A stretch of DNA of 64,000 nt from positions 1-64,000 of the forward strand of contig NZ_JAJEWI010000012.1 in NCBI RefSeq assembly GCF_020687785.1. The letters run 5' to 3'. The position numbers and the translations under genes were made by a program. This DNA comes from Sphingopyxis yananensis. GTDB taxonomy: Bacteria; Pseudomonadota; Alphaproteobacteria; Sphingomonadales; Sphingomonadaceae. This document shows positions 8,944 to 18,046 of this stretch, piece by piece (within the stretch, counting starts at the first letter, position 1; each line of letters starts with the position of its first letter). The notes below the pieces were generated by a model. It saw nothing but the letters and a program-made list of their open reading frames with translations. It was not told the DNA's origin and searched no databases.

Positions 8944-10070
8944 TGTCGAATAACGCCGAACACAGCCGCACCCTCAAGGTTCAAGCCATGGTTTGCCACG
9001 CGGCTGGCGAACCGCTGGTGCTGGAAACACTCGACCTCGCTGCGCCGGTTGACGACGAAATTTTGGTCGAAATCATGGCCAGCGGTTTGTGCCATACAGA
9101 CGCCAGCCAAATCAGCGGCGCGTCCGCCCCCTTCCCCTTTCCGGTGGTGGCAGGGCATGAAGGGGCCGGTATTGTGCGGGAAGTCGGCCCCGCCGTTACC
9201 GACATCAAGGTCGGCGACCATGTCGTGCCCTTGTCAATTGGGGAATGCGGCGAATGTGAAAACTGCTTGTCGGGTAAAACCAATCTTTGCATGGCCTTTT
9301 TAGCGGAACTCGGCTCGTCTCAGCATCGTTTTTCCCTGAACGGCGTGCCGGTGTCGGCCTATGGCGGCGTTGGTTCCTTTGCCCAATTCATTGTGATCAA
9401 ACAGCATAATGCGGCCGTCATTCGCAAGGATGTGCCCTTTGATCTGGCCTGCTTGGTCGGCTGCGCGGTGGCGACCGGTGTCGGCGCGGCCACCAAAACC
9501 GCCCAGGTTGCCAAGGGAGATAGCGTGGCCGTTTTTGGCTTGGGCGGCATCGGCCTGAATGTCTTGCAAGGCGCACAATTGGCGGGGGCCAGCCGTATCA
9601 TTGGTATCGACCTGAACCCAGCCCGCGCCGAAGAAGGCAAAATTTTCGGCATGACAGATTTTATCAACCCTGCCGATGGCGACGCCGTCGATGCGGTACG
9701 CAGCTTGACGGCGGGCGGCGTCGATCACAGCTTTGAATGTGTGGGCCACCCCGCCTTGATGAAACAAGCACTGGATGCCACCCGCATTGGCTGGGGTTGT
9801 TGCACCGTTTTGGGCGTTCCCGCCGATGGTCAGCAAATCCAGATCACCCCGTTTGACCTACAATTGGGCCGCACGGTAAAAGGCAGCTTCATGGGAAATA
9901 TGCGTGGACGCAGCGATCTGCCCATGCTGCTTGACCATTATGTCGATGGCCGGTTGAAACTGGACGAATTGGTATCGCATCATTTGCCGATCGAGCAAGT
10001 TAACACGGGCTTTCAGATCATGGAAGAAGGCGCAGCCAAGCGGGTTGTTGTCAGCTTTACTGGCGCTTAG
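8943..10070 (+). CDS. Zinc-dependent alcohol dehydrogenase, MDR superfamily (375 aa)
   Basis: A medium-chain NAD-dependent dehydrogenase of the class III / aryl-alcohol type. Seen: catalytic zinc Cys in SGLCHTDAS, His in AGHEGAGIV, four structural-zinc cysteines in GECGECENCLSGKTNLC, and the Rossmann motif FGLGGIGLNV. The following strand IIGIDLNP has Asp, implying NAD. The length (375) matches class III enzymes. It overlaps the GMC gene by one base and is followed by a hairpin terminator, closing a probable SnoaL-GMC-ADH operon. Formaldehyde or aryl-alcohol activity are both known in this branch; the neighbours favour a catabolic alcohol. Confidence 0.94.
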   Translation: MSNNAEHSRTLKVQAMVCHAAGEPLVLETLDLAAPVDDEILVEIMASGLCHTDASQISGASAPFPFPVVAGHEGAGIVREVGPAVTDIKVGDHVVPLSIGECGECENCLSGKTNLCMAFLAELGSSQHRFSLNGVPVSAYGGVGSFAQFIVIKQHNAAVIRKDVPFDLACLVGCAVATGVGAATKTAQVAKGDSVAVFGLGGIGLNVLQGAQLAGASRIIGIDLNPARAEEGKIFGMTDFINPADGDAVDAVRSLTAGGVDHSFECVGHPALMKQALDATRIGWGCCTVLGVPADGQQIQITPFDLQLGRTVKGSFMGNMRGRSDLPMLLDHYVDGRLKLDELVSHHLPIEQVNTGFQIMEEGAAKRVVVSFTGA

Positions 10071-10078
10071 CACAAAAT

Positions 10079-10115
10079 ATAGGGGGTGCAGAACCAGCTG
10101 CACCCCCTATCTTTC
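10079..10115 (+). terminator. Hairpin terminator after the GMC-ADH operon
   Basis: 13-bp arms ATAGGGGGTGCAG / CTGCACCCCCTAT with a 6-nt loop (10079-10110), followed by a short T-rich stretch. It starts 8 bp after the alcohol dehydrogenase stop. Confidence 0.82.
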
Positions 10116-10165
10116 TGGCCGGTGCCCCACATCACCACCGGTGACATGGGGCGCGGAGCAATATT

Positions 10166-11245
10166 TTAAGCCGCTGTTTTATTAGGGCGGGTGTCATAGG
10201 TGACAACCAAGCCATTGACGCGGGCCTGCAAGGCTTCGGCCTTGTCGCGGGGGTTATAAAATTGCTTATACCAGCTGCGTACCTTGCCATATGGACCATC
10301 CGCAGGGATAGCCATCGGGTTGATGCAGGCGCGCTTATTGCCCCAAATTTCAACGTCCTGCGCAAAGGCCAGACGGCTGCCTTCTTGATAAGCAAAGGCG
10401 ATTTCACGATCTTGGTCGGTGATTTCGCGCGAACCGTCATGCACCTTCACCATCAACGCATGCCATGAACGGGTCACGCCATTTTCGATGGGGGTGTTGG
10501 CAATCATGATAAAGCTGTCAAACGCGCCAGCCATTTCCGATTGCAGGAAACCGGGGCCTTCATACCATGTGTCCAAGACCAATTGGTCATCGGCTTCTGC
10601 CGTCAAAGTGCGGTGGCCAGCGCTATAATATTGGTGGACCTTGTGGCCGATGAATTCATTGGCGAAATATTGGAAATCCTTGGCACCATGGATCGGCACG
10701 AAGTGCGCATAGTCGGCCATATTGTCGACGATTTCGATGCCATGAACGTTCAAATCGCCCATATAGTCGATTTTCCATTCGACCCAGCCCGGTTCGCCAT
10801 AATGGCCGCCGAAATCGGCCAATTCCACGTCCGGTTCCAAGCCTTCGGGGCAATGCCACATCCACAAAATGCCCGCACGTTCGATCACCGGATAGGTGCG
10901 CAGCGTCGCCGCCTTGGGAACAAAGTCCGAATAAGGAACATGGTTGCACTTGCCATCAGTGCCAAAGCGCCAGCCATGGAAGGGGCAGCGAATGGATTCG
11001 CCTTCGACCTGTTCACCATCCAAAACGATATAGGACGTGCTATTTTTCGCCAGATGCGCGCCCATATGCGGGCAATAAGCATCAACGACATAGGGCGTAC
11101 CCGATTCGCCGCGATACAGGACCAAGTCCCTACCAAAATAACGAATTGCACTGGGCGTGCGGGTTGCGTCGGTCGCAGGTCCAATCATGAACCAGCCACG
11201 GGCGAATTCAAATTCGCCTAGGCCATAGTCAGCTGATGTAGCCAT
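10166..11245 (-). CDS. Rieske [2Fe-2S] oxygenase, KshA-like terminal oxygenase (359 aa)
   Basis: The catalytic component of a three-component or two-component non-heme iron monooxygenase. Seen: Rieske ligands YCPHMGAHL and IRCPFHGW (Cys-x-His and Cys-x2-His), then the mononuclear iron region NMADYAHFVPIHG, with the Asp and His pattern of the 3-ketosteroid 9-alpha-hydroxylase (KshA) type. The length, about 360-390, fits KshA-like enzymes. Start: ATG at 11243-11245, because GAGGA lies 8 nt upstream; an ATG five codons earlier contains that site. No reductase or ferredoxin gene lies nearby, so the electron donor must come from elsewhere. It is transcribed divergently from a LysR regulator at 11364, its likely controller. 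The substrate could be a steroid or another polycyclic or terpenoid compound. Confidence 0.93.
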   Translation of the reverse strand: MATSADYGLGEFEFARGWFMIGPATDATRTPSAIRYFGRDLVLYRGESGTPYVVDAYCPHMGAHLAKNSTSYIVLDGEQVEGESIRCPFHGWRFGTDGKCNHVPYSDFVPKAATLRTYPVIERAGILWMWHCPEGLEPDVELADFGGHYGEPGWVEWKIDYMGDLNVHGIEIVDNMADYAHFVPIHGAKDFQYFANEFIGHKVHQYYSAGHRTLTAEADDQLVLDTWYEGPGFLQSEMAGAFDSFIMIANTPIENGVTRSWHALMVKVHDGSREITDQDREIAFAYQEGSRLAFAQDVEIWGNKRACINPMAIPADGPYGKVRSWYKQFYNPRDKAEALQARVNGLVVTYDTRPNKTAA

Positions 11246-11363
11246 CTCGTCTATCCTCATCGTATCGCGCCAAGATTCCCGCGCATTTGTGAAATCGAAT
11301 ACCCCATGGGAATAAAAATGCGAAGTTATTTACGCTGCACACATCTTGTGCAAAAATGCACGC

Positions 11364-12209
11364 ATGCAATGGGACGACATGAAAATCTTTCTCGCGGCCG
11401 TGCGGGCGGGGTCATATACCGCCGCTGCACGGCACTTGGGCATTAACCGCACAACGGTTGGACGCCGCATTGATTATCTGGAAAAACAATTGGGGGTGGA
11501 GCTGTTTCATTACCGCACCGCCAGCCCCTATCCCACCGATGCCGGCATGGCCTTGATGCAAACCGCCACGCGTATGGAAGACGCCGTTTTGGAATTGGAC
11601 CGAAAATTGGCGGACCAAAGCCAAGCTTTTCCCACATTACGAATATCCGCCAGCGCAGGGATGGCATCGGAATTCATGCCAGAATTGGCGGATTTTCAAC
11701 GCAGAAACCCCAATATTCCCATTGAAATATTGTCCGAACTCGATCCCGTCGATTCCGTCACCCATCGCCGTGCAGATTTGGGGCTGGCTCTGCTGCGCCT
11801 GCCGCCAAAGCAGCTGGATGGCATTGAAATTGCGACGGCGCATCAAGCCGTCTATGGGGCCAAAAACCGCGCCACCGATCGGGCCCTTGGCTGGGGCCAT
11901 GAAATGGACGTGGCCATTCCCGCCCAATGGACCGGCAGCAACCCGTCCGGCCCCCGCGCCGAGGCAGCAGGCCTGCCGTGTTTCAACAATTGGAACGAGA
12001 TGAAACAAGCCGTCATCGCGGGTATCGGAACCGCCAGCCTATGGACATTTGCCGTCCAAGATCAGGACCAATTGGACCAGCTAACGGAGCCAGACTCCCG
12101 TTTTTCCTTCCCCCTTTGGCTGATTCGGCGGGCCACCTTTCCCCCCAGCCCGTCGCTGCTGATGTTGATCGACTATCTCAAAATCCATCTCGCGGCGCGC
12201 CTTGCCTAG
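11364..12209 (+). CDS. LysR-family transcriptional regulator (281 aa)
   Basis: N-terminal winged helix-turn-helix (MKIFLAAVRAGSYTAAARHLGINRTTVGRRIDYLEKQLGVELF split over residues 6-48) and a C-terminal effector domain starting around LRISASAGMASEF. It diverges from the Rieske oxygenase with a 118-bp intergenic region, the standard arrangement of a LysR activator and its target. The ATG at 11364 is chosen over an upstream TTG. The effector domain is short and the C-terminus ends at LKIHLAARLA. The effector is unknown, presumably a pathway substrate. Confidence 0.92.
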   Translation: MQWDDMKIFLAAVRAGSYTAAARHLGINRTTVGRRIDYLEKQLGVELFHYRTASPYPTDAGMALMQTATRMEDAVLELDRKLADQSQAFPTLRISASAGMASEFMPELADFQRRNPNIPIEILSELDPVDSVTHRRADLGLALLRLPPKQLDGIEIATAHQAVYGAKNRATDRALGWGHEMDVAIPAQWTGSNPSGPRAEAAGLPCFNNWNEMKQAVIAGIGTASLWTFAVQDQDQLDQLTEPDSRFSFPLWLIRRATFPPSPSLLMLIDYLKIHLAARLA

Positions 12210-12402
12210 CGGTTAGGCGCACATGCGCCTCTCGAGGGTCCATCGCTATCATCGTATAAATATTTCAAAAACCGGTCTGAAATCGCTAAATTATCCTTGC
12301 ATAAAGCATCAATGCGAAGAATATACGATCCCCAATAACGCAAATTAAATTTTATTGCTGATATGACGCATCCTGTGCGTAATCATTTGGGGAAGGTTTC
12401 AT

Positions 12403-13593
12403 ATGTCCGACACAGCCGCTGCAACAATGGCCATGGCTCGCTCCCCTTATTTTGATCGGGAACAGCTTTTGGCATTGGCCCGCGAACGGGCGGGCTTGGA
12501 TGATTTTGGGGACACATGGTTTTTTGAACCGATGGACCAATTCATCAGCGCCAGCAATCGCGAAGCCAATCTGACGGAAATGGGGCTAGGCGGACAAATT
12601 GAAACCATCGTCAAAGGGTTGGTGAGCCGTTTGCGCATGGTCGATGATATCAAGCGCCACCCCGAAATTTTGGACGAGAAAATCGAGGTTGCGGGCATCA
12701 TCTTGGGCTTGCCCCGCACGGGTAGCACTATTTTCCATCGCCTGCTGGCCTCGGCCCCAGGGATGACGGCTATTCGTTGGTATGAAGCGCAAAATTATGC
12801 GCCTTTCCCCGGTGAAGACCCCGTGACCTCCCCCGACCGCCGTGCCTATGCACAAGCGATGATCGATGGCTGGCTGAACGCCGCGCCCGAATTGGCATCC
12901 ATCCACCCGCTGGACCCCGATGCACCGGACGAAGAAATTCTGATCCTTGGGCAATTGTTCGTCAGCACCATGGTCGAAGCCATGACCTTTGCGCCCAGCT
13001 TTGCGGCATGGTTGAACGATTATGACCAATCGCGCGGGCACGAAGACCTCAAGACCATCTTGCAATATCTGCAATGGCAAAACCCCAGCCGTCGCGGCAA
13101 AAAATGGATTTTGAAAAGCCCCTCCAATCTGCCCTATGCCGAGGTGGCGGCCAACGCATTTCCAGATGCCCAACTAATCATGACCCACCGCGACCCGCTG
13201 GAAATTGTGCCGTCCTATGTCAGCATGGAAGCATCACTATACAGTTTGGTGTCGGACATTAGCGACGCGGACGTTGGCCAATTTTGGTCGCGCCGCTTGG
13301 CGGATTGGATGAACCGCTTTGAAGAGGCGCGGGACCGCATCGGTGCCGACCGCTTCATCGACATCGATTATCGCGCCGTCACCCGCCAACCGATGGAGGA
13401 AGCCCGCCGCGTTTTGGCGGCTATCGGCATCGCGGATGGACCGGAAGTGGACGCAGCCCTCAGCGAATTTATGGCGGGTAACAAACGCGAACAACGCCCA
13501 GCCCATGACTATAGCTTGGAGCGTTTTGGCTTGGATGCCGATTGGATCAAGGAAGCCTTTGCAACCTATCGCGCCCGCTACACCCAGATGTGA
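12403..13593 (+). CDS. Sulfotransferase family protein (396 aa)
   Basis: A PAPS-dependent sulfotransferase-fold protein. Seen: the phosphate-binding loop GLPRTGSTIFHRLL around residues 104-117, the 3'-phosphate-binding region THRDPLEIVPSYVS around residues 264-277, and ILKSPSNLPYAE between. This is the Sulfotransfer_3 type common in alphaproteobacteria and actinobacteria, whose acceptors are mostly unknown. The gene stands alone, preceded by a 190-bp AT-rich gap and closed by a clear terminator. PAPS could be supplied by the cysD-cysNC operon at 58-61 kb of the same window. Acceptor substrate cannot be read from sequence. Confidence 0.9.
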   Translation: MSDTAAATMAMARSPYFDREQLLALARERAGLDDFGDTWFFEPMDQFISASNREANLTEMGLGGQIETIVKGLVSRLRMVDDIKRHPEILDEKIEVAGIILGLPRTGSTIFHRLLASAPGMTAIRWYEAQNYAPFPGEDPVTSPDRRAYAQAMIDGWLNAAPELASIHPLDPDAPDEEILILGQLFVSTMVEAMTFAPSFAAWLNDYDQSRGHEDLKTILQYLQWQNPSRRGKKWILKSPSNLPYAEVAANAFPDAQLIMTHRDPLEIVPSYVSMEASLYSLVSDISDADVGQFWSRRLADWMNRFEEARDRIGADRFIDIDYRAVTRQPMEEARRVLAAIGIADGPEVDAALSEFMAGNKREQRPAHDYSLERFGLDADWIKEAFATYRARYTQM

Positions 13594-13701
13594 CAGCGGC
13601 AGATGCGATAGGGCATCGCCATCACAACTTACCGAAATGAAGCTATTGGGGGAGCCACGCCCATAGAGATATGGGCATAGGCTTTGCTTCATTTCCAACA
13701 C

Positions 13702-13757
13702 TGACCCGCGCGTGACCTTGGCCCTTCGCCATGGCACGCGCGGGTCATTTTTATTTT
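13702..13757 (+). terminator. Rho-independent terminator after the sulfotransferase
   Basis: 13-bp arms TGACCCGCGCGTG / CACGCGCGGGTCA separated by 20 nt, directly followed by TTTTTATTTT. Confidence 0.88.
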
Positions 13758-13847
13758 ACACCCCAGTGCGCAACTGCGCGCAAAGCTCGGCTACCATGGG
13801 ATCAGGCCGAAAAGCAAAAGCCCGCCCGCAAGCATGGCATGAACCGA

Positions 13848-13881
13848 GCCATGATATCCCCCTTTCCAGCGATATCATGGC
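13848..13881. repeat. Perfect 11-bp inverted repeat downstream of the TPR gene
   Basis: Arms GCCATGATATC (13848-13858) and GATATCATGGC (13871-13881), 12-nt loop. It lies 10 bp past the stop of the minus-strand TPR gene. No T-tract follows on that strand, so it may be an RNA 3'-end-stabilising stem rather than a true terminator. Confidence 0.6.
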
Positions 13882-13891
13882 TAGATCTGAA

Positions 13892-14875
13892 TTATGGCTG
13901 CTCTCCTGGGAACAGCTTTACCCAATCAGCCTCCGCTTGGATGCGCGCAAAAAAGCCCCAGCTTTCCACCGCAATGGAACGGGCGAGCCAAGGCTTGGCC
14001 TTTTCCCATTCACCGCGCAAAATATAATAGTTGGCGAGGCTATAGGCCGATGACGCCGCCACACCGTCCGCCGTTGCAAAGGCGCGGCCGCCGTCCTTAT
14101 CGCTAAAGAAGCTAGCGGGGTCGCGGTGTCCTTTGAACAATTGGATACCATCAAAATAGGTATCCGACCCGCCCGCCGGATGAACGTCGAACAATGTCAG
14201 GTCATAGCTGTCGAGCAAGGCTTGTGCTTCGCGCATCTGACCGCCGCGTGCCAAGGACAAATATTCCCAATAGGTGTTGGCGGTGCGGGCATCCAAATCC
14301 TTGGTGAACATTGCTGCTTCAGCCGATTTGCCGAACCATTTTGCCGCATTATCAAAATCATGCTTGGCAAAATAAGCCGCGCCCAAATGATAATAGAGAT
14401 AATATTGCACGACATCCGGATCGCCGCGGAAATAATCCGGACCCGGCTTCTCCCGTTCCAACGGCTTGCCTTCATAGAGGCGCGCTGCTTTCAGGCCGGT
14501 TTCAATGGATTGGTCAAATTGCCGCAGCGAAAATTGACGGTGCGCCAAATGCCGCAGCAATTTTGGCGAATTGGGGAATTTCGCCAAGGCCTTGGTATAA
14601 ACGGCGGCGCTTTCCTTGCTATAGCCTTGATAGAAAAGAATGCGGCCATACCATGTTGCGGTATCGACCGTCATATTGCGGTCGAAATCGGCCTTGGCGT
14701 CGGCCGCTGCCCGTTCCAACAACGCCACCGAAGCCACACCCACATTACGGGCGGGTTCGGTGATCATGGGCTTGCCTAACAAGGATGTGCCTTGCAGGCT
14801 GCCCTGCGCTGCGGCGGGGGCCGCGCACAGCAACAGAGCAGCGCCCATCCAATATTTCATTTTGCCGTTCAGCAT
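13892..14875 (-). CDS. Periplasmic TPR-repeat protein 1 (327 aa)
   Basis: Exported protein of unknown function. Signal peptide MKYWMGAALLLCAAPAAAQ (residues 6-24, cleavage after AAAQ or AAA). The mature part is helical with TPR-like pairs: DTATWYGRILFYQGYSKESAAVYTKAL, PKLLRHLAHRQFSLRQFDQSIETGL, YYHLGAAYFAKHDFDNAAKWFGKS and YYILRGEWEKAKPWLARSI, each given here in parts under the family pattern. AGGAGG lies 9 nt before the ATG at 14875. It is the last gene of an operon with the ALDH (29-bp gap) and the amidohydrolase. A second, related TPR protein (22507) ends the opposite arm of the same locus, so the pair probably supports the same periplasmic peptide-processing function, for example as adaptors. 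This is inference from context. Confidence 0.85.
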   Translation of the reverse strand: MLNGKMKYWMGAALLLCAAPAAAQGSLQGTSLLGKPMITEPARNVGVASVALLERAAADAKADFDRNMTVDTATWYGRILFYQGYSKESAAVYTKALAKFPNSPKLLRHLAHRQFSLRQFDQSIETGLKAARLYEGKPLEREKPGPDYFRGDPDVVQYYLYYHLGAAYFAKHDFDNAAKWFGKSAEAAMFTKDLDARTANTYWEYLSLARGGQMREAQALLDSYDLTLFDVHPAGGSDTYFDGIQLFKGHRDPASFFSDKDGGRAFATADGVAASSAYSLANYYILRGEWEKAKPWLARSIAVESWGFFARIQAEADWVKLFPGEQP

Positions 14876-14904
14876 CCCTTATTTCCTCCTGCTATCTTTT
14901 GATT

Positions 14905-16449
14905 TTAGGCGTCAATGTCAAATTCCACGCCCTGTGCCAGCGGCAAAGAACTGGAATAATTGACGGTTGTGGTCATGCGGCGCATGTAATTTTTCCAGCT
15001 ATCGCTGCCCGAAACGCGGCCACCACCCGTGACCTTTTCACCGCCAAAGGCCCCGCCAATTTCTGCGCCGCTGGTGCCGATGTTGATATTGGCGATGCCG
15101 CAATCACTGCCATTGGCGGATTGGAAACGCTCTGCCTCGCGCATGTCATTGGTGAAAATGCTGCTCGACAGGCCTTGGCTGACCCCATTTTGCAACATGA
15201 TGGCTTCGTCAAACGCGCCATAGGTCATCACATATAAGATGGGGGCAAAGGTTTCTTCGCACACAATATCTGTTTGCGCGGGCATTTCCACAATGGCTGG
15301 GCGCACATAATAGCCACCATCCAGACCATCGACCATGACCCGTTCGCCGCCATAGACCGTGCCGCCCTGTGCTTTGGCCGTTTCCAAGGCACGCTGCATG
15401 GCGTCATAAGCCCGTTCGTCGATCAATGGACCGACCAACACGCCGTCTGTCAGCGGGTTGCCGATCTTCAGCGTCGCATAGGCCGCCCTCAAGCGCGGCA
15501 TAAAGGCCTGCTTTACGCTTTCATGAACAATCAAACGGCGCAATGTGGTGCAACGCTGGCCAGCCGTACCGGTGGCGGCAAACACGGCCCCACGCAGGGC
15601 CAAATCCAGATCGGCCGATGGCGCAATAATGGTGGCATTATTGCCGCCCAGTTCCAAAATCGGGCGACCAAAACGCGCAGCCACCCGCAAATTCACATCG
15701 CGTCCCATCGCAACACTGCCCGTGGCGCTGACCATGGCAACACCGGTGTGATCCGCCAAGGCCTTGCCGCAATCCGCGCCGCCAACGATGGTTTGAATCA
15801 AATGATTGGGGGCGGGTTCAAATTCATCGGCAACCTTGGCCAGCAAGCCCGCCATCGCCAAGGCAATCAGCGGGGTCTTTTCCGATGGTTTCCAAATGGC
15901 CGTATCGCCGCACACCAAGGCCACCGTCGTTCCCCACGCCCAAACGGCAGCCGGAAAGTTAAACGCAGAAATCAGGCCCAAAACCCCCATCGGATGCCAA
16001 TATTCGGTCAAGCGATGTTCTGGGCGTTCGGTTGCAATGGTCAGGCCAAATAATTGGCGCGACAGACCCACTGCATAGTCGCAAATATCAATAACTTCCT
16101 GAATTTCGCCGCGCGCTTCGGTCAGGATTTTGCCATTTTCCATCGATAGCAATATCGACAAATCTTCTTTGTGGGTCCGCACCACATCCCCAAAACGGCG
16201 GATCAATTCCCCGCGCACGGGACCCGGCACCAATTTCCATTGATCAAAAGCAAGCTTTGCGCGATTTACCATTTCGTCAATATCGCTGGCGACATGACTG
16301 TTCAGCACCGCCAAAGGCGCGCCGTCGATCGGGGAGTGAACAGCCAGACCATCACCCAAATAGCCGTTCAGATTCAGGCCCAGTTTTTCAAAGCTAGCGG
16401 TTACGCTTAGGTCGCAGTTCGTCACATGATTTTCCATTTTATTTGCCAT
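14905..16449 (-). CDS. ALDH7-type aldehyde dehydrogenase, probable alpha-aminoadipic semialdehyde / piperideine-6-carboxylate dehydrogenase (514 aa)
   Basis: NAD-dependent oxidation of alpha-aminoadipic semialdehyde (cyclic form delta1-piperideine-6-carboxylate) to 2-aminoadipate in lysine catabolism is the known role of ALDH7A1/AmaB enzymes. Seen: the oxyanion Asn in SAFNFPAAVWAW, the catalytic Cys in GTAGQRCTTLRRL, the Glu in LELGGNNA, and the ALDH7-specific C-terminal run GTSGAEIGGAFGGEK, GGGRVSGSDSWKNYMRR and NYSSSLPLAQGVEFD, which matches antiquitin closely. The length is typical. It lies between the amidohydrolase (17-bp gap) and the TPR gene in one minus-strand operon. The presence of HglS and D-2-hydroxyglutarate dehydrogenase genes 8 kb away strongly supports a lysine pathway. 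The family call is firm; the exact substrate is inferred. Confidence 0.93.
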   Translation of the reverse strand: MANKMENHVTNCDLSVTASFEKLGLNLNGYLGDGLAVHSPIDGAPLAVLNSHVASDIDEMVNRAKLAFDQWKLVPGPVRGELIRRFGDVVRTHKEDLSILLSMENGKILTEARGEIQEVIDICDYAVGLSRQLFGLTIATERPEHRLTEYWHPMGVLGLISAFNFPAAVWAWGTTVALVCGDTAIWKPSEKTPLIALAMAGLLAKVADEFEPAPNHLIQTIVGGADCGKALADHTGVAMVSATGSVAMGRDVNLRVAARFGRPILELGGNNATIIAPSADLDLALRGAVFAATGTAGQRCTTLRRLIVHESVKQAFMPRLRAAYATLKIGNPLTDGVLVGPLIDERAYDAMQRALETAKAQGGTVYGGERVMVDGLDGGYYVRPAIVEMPAQTDIVCEETFAPILYVMTYGAFDEAIMLQNGVSQGLSSSIFTNDMREAERFQSANGSDCGIANINIGTSGAEIGGAFGGEKVTGGGRVSGSDSWKNYMRRMTTTVNYSSSLPLAQGVEFDIDA

Positions 16450-16466
16450 CTTAATTTTATTCTTCG

Positions 16467-17930
16467 TTAATTGCGGATCAGCGCCGCCGACCGGACGATT
16501 TCCCCGTTTTTAATGACGGTGGTCACGCGTTCCAAATGCGACACATCGTCATAAGGATTGCCAGCTACTGCGATAATATCGGCATATTTGCCACGCTCTA
16601 TGGAGCCAATGTTCGACGATTGATCTAGTAATTCCGCCGCTGTTACCGTCGCGGCCCGCAGGGCCTCCATACCGGTCATCGGGCCTTGCTCGACCATCAA
16701 GGAAAATTGCCGCGCATTAAGACCATGTTGCGATACGCCAGCATCGGTCCCAAAGGCGATCTTCACGCCATATTTTTTCGCGAGCCGGATATTTTGACCC
16801 GATACTTTGCGCGCTTCAGCCATTTTGGCCAAGACGGCGGGGCTTAGATTTTTCGCTGCACTATCTTGGGGATTTACCAACCCCAATGTCGGCACCAAAT
16901 AGGTTCCGCGCTGGGCCATCGCCTTGGCGGTATCCACATCCAAATAGGTGCCATGCTCGATACTATCGACGCCAGCGCGCACCGAAGCTGCTACACCCGC
17001 CAACCCATGGGCGTGGGACGCTACTTTCAGCCCCAAATCATGCGCCGCCTTGACGATCGCCTGTAATTCTTCGTCGTTCAGATGCTGACCCAAACCACGG
17101 GCTTGCTGGGACATAATGCCGCCCGTCGCCGTAATTTTAATCAGATCCGCACCATATTTCGCGGCTTCGCGAACCCGCATCGTACATTCCACTGGTCCGG
17201 TACAAGCGCCCGTATAATCATAAGGATAAAGGGCCTCGGTCGCTTTGCGGTTCAGTCCCGACATGTCCCCATGGCCACCGATGATCGATAAAGATGTACC
17301 TGACAGGAAAATACGAGGACCAATAACCTTTCCTTTGTTGATCGCATCGCGCAGCGCGTGGATGGACTCGCCATCCGACCCAACTTCGCGGACCGTGGTA
17401 AATCCGGCATCCAATGTTTTTTTGGCATTGGCATAAGCGAAAAAGGCCACATCCTCGGGACGATCAATGGCCGCCGACCACACCTGCGTCGATGGGTCAA
17501 AGCTGAAATGCACATGGCTATCGATCAGCCCCGGCAACACTGTTTGTGTTTTCAAATCCAATATGCGGACGGCAGGCCGCGTGACATATCCATCGTAAAC
17601 GTCCGATATGCGCCCATCTTGAATCGCAATTGTTGATGGCCCGCGCAAAGCTTGGCCAGCGATACCAATCATCTGCCCCGCATGAATGAGCATGTCATAG
17701 GGGCGGGCTTGCTGGGCTGAATTCTCCATATTCTGCGCTCCAGCGTCCGTAAAGCTATGGGCCCAAGCAGACGGCATCATCGCCAAAGAGCAAAGGGCCG
17801 TTGCCGCCAAAAGCCCAAGGGATGCTGTTGCACAAATATCACGATCAGCCAGAATTTTACGTATCGGAAAATTGGCTATGCGGCGCAATCTCGTCAATTC
17901 CATCCCCTTCATGCCTGTCCGCTCTCTCAT
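16467..17930 (-). CDS. Exported metal-dependent amidohydrolase, probable Xaa-Lys/Arg-type dipeptidase (487 aa)
   Basis: A TIM-barrel amidohydrolase of the imidazolonepropionase-like group. All metal ligands are visible: DSHVHF (H139, H141), carboxylated Lys in LIKITATGG (K265), His in ASHAHG and SIEHG (H326), and Asp in FGTDAG (D396). A hydrophobic segment ATASLGLLAATALCSLAMM (residues 34-52) ending AWA|H is a signal peptide, so the enzyme acts in the periplasm. Characterised relatives in Caulobacter and environmental sequences hydrolyse L-Xaa-L-Arg/Lys or Xaa-Pro dipeptides. Start choice among M1, M7 and M10 is uncertain. It is first in the operon with the ALDH7 and TPR genes and diverges from TonB receptor 2, suggesting uptake and cleavage of a peptide that yields lysine. 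Carboxypeptidase specificity is inference. Confidence 0.9.
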   Translation of the reverse strand: MRERTGMKGMELTRLRRIANFPIRKILADRDICATASLGLLAATALCSLAMMPSAWAHSFTDAGAQNMENSAQQARPYDMLIHAGQMIGIAGQALRGPSTIAIQDGRISDVYDGYVTRPAVRILDLKTQTVLPGLIDSHVHFSFDPSTQVWSAAIDRPEDVAFFAYANAKKTLDAGFTTVREVGSDGESIHALRDAINKGKVIGPRIFLSGTSLSIIGGHGDMSGLNRKATEALYPYDYTGACTGPVECTMRVREAAKYGADLIKITATGGIMSQQARGLGQHLNDEELQAIVKAAHDLGLKVASHAHGLAGVAASVRAGVDSIEHGTYLDVDTAKAMAQRGTYLVPTLGLVNPQDSAAKNLSPAVLAKMAEARKVSGQNIRLAKKYGVKIAFGTDAGVSQHGLNARQFSLMVEQGPMTGMEALRAATVTAAELLDQSSNIGSIERGKYADIIAVAGNPYDDVSHLERVTTVIKNGEIVRSAALIRN

Positions 17931-17937
17931 CTCTCAT

Positions 17938-17971
17938 GTTGAAAATTGCCAATTTCATGATTATTTTCAAC
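17938..17971. promoter_or_regulatory. Inverted repeat in the divergent promoter, candidate operator
   Basis: Arms GTTGAAAAT (17938-17946) and ATTTTCAAC (17963-17971), 16-bp spacer, just upstream of the amidohydrolase start and on the far side of the TonB receptor 2 promoter. Placement suits control of the minus-strand operon. Confidence 0.5.
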
Positions 17972-18046
17972 GTATATGCCATCACGGCTCAATGGCAGCC
18001 TTGCCGTGCCACCACCCATGCTGTCTATAAACATAATCAATAATCG

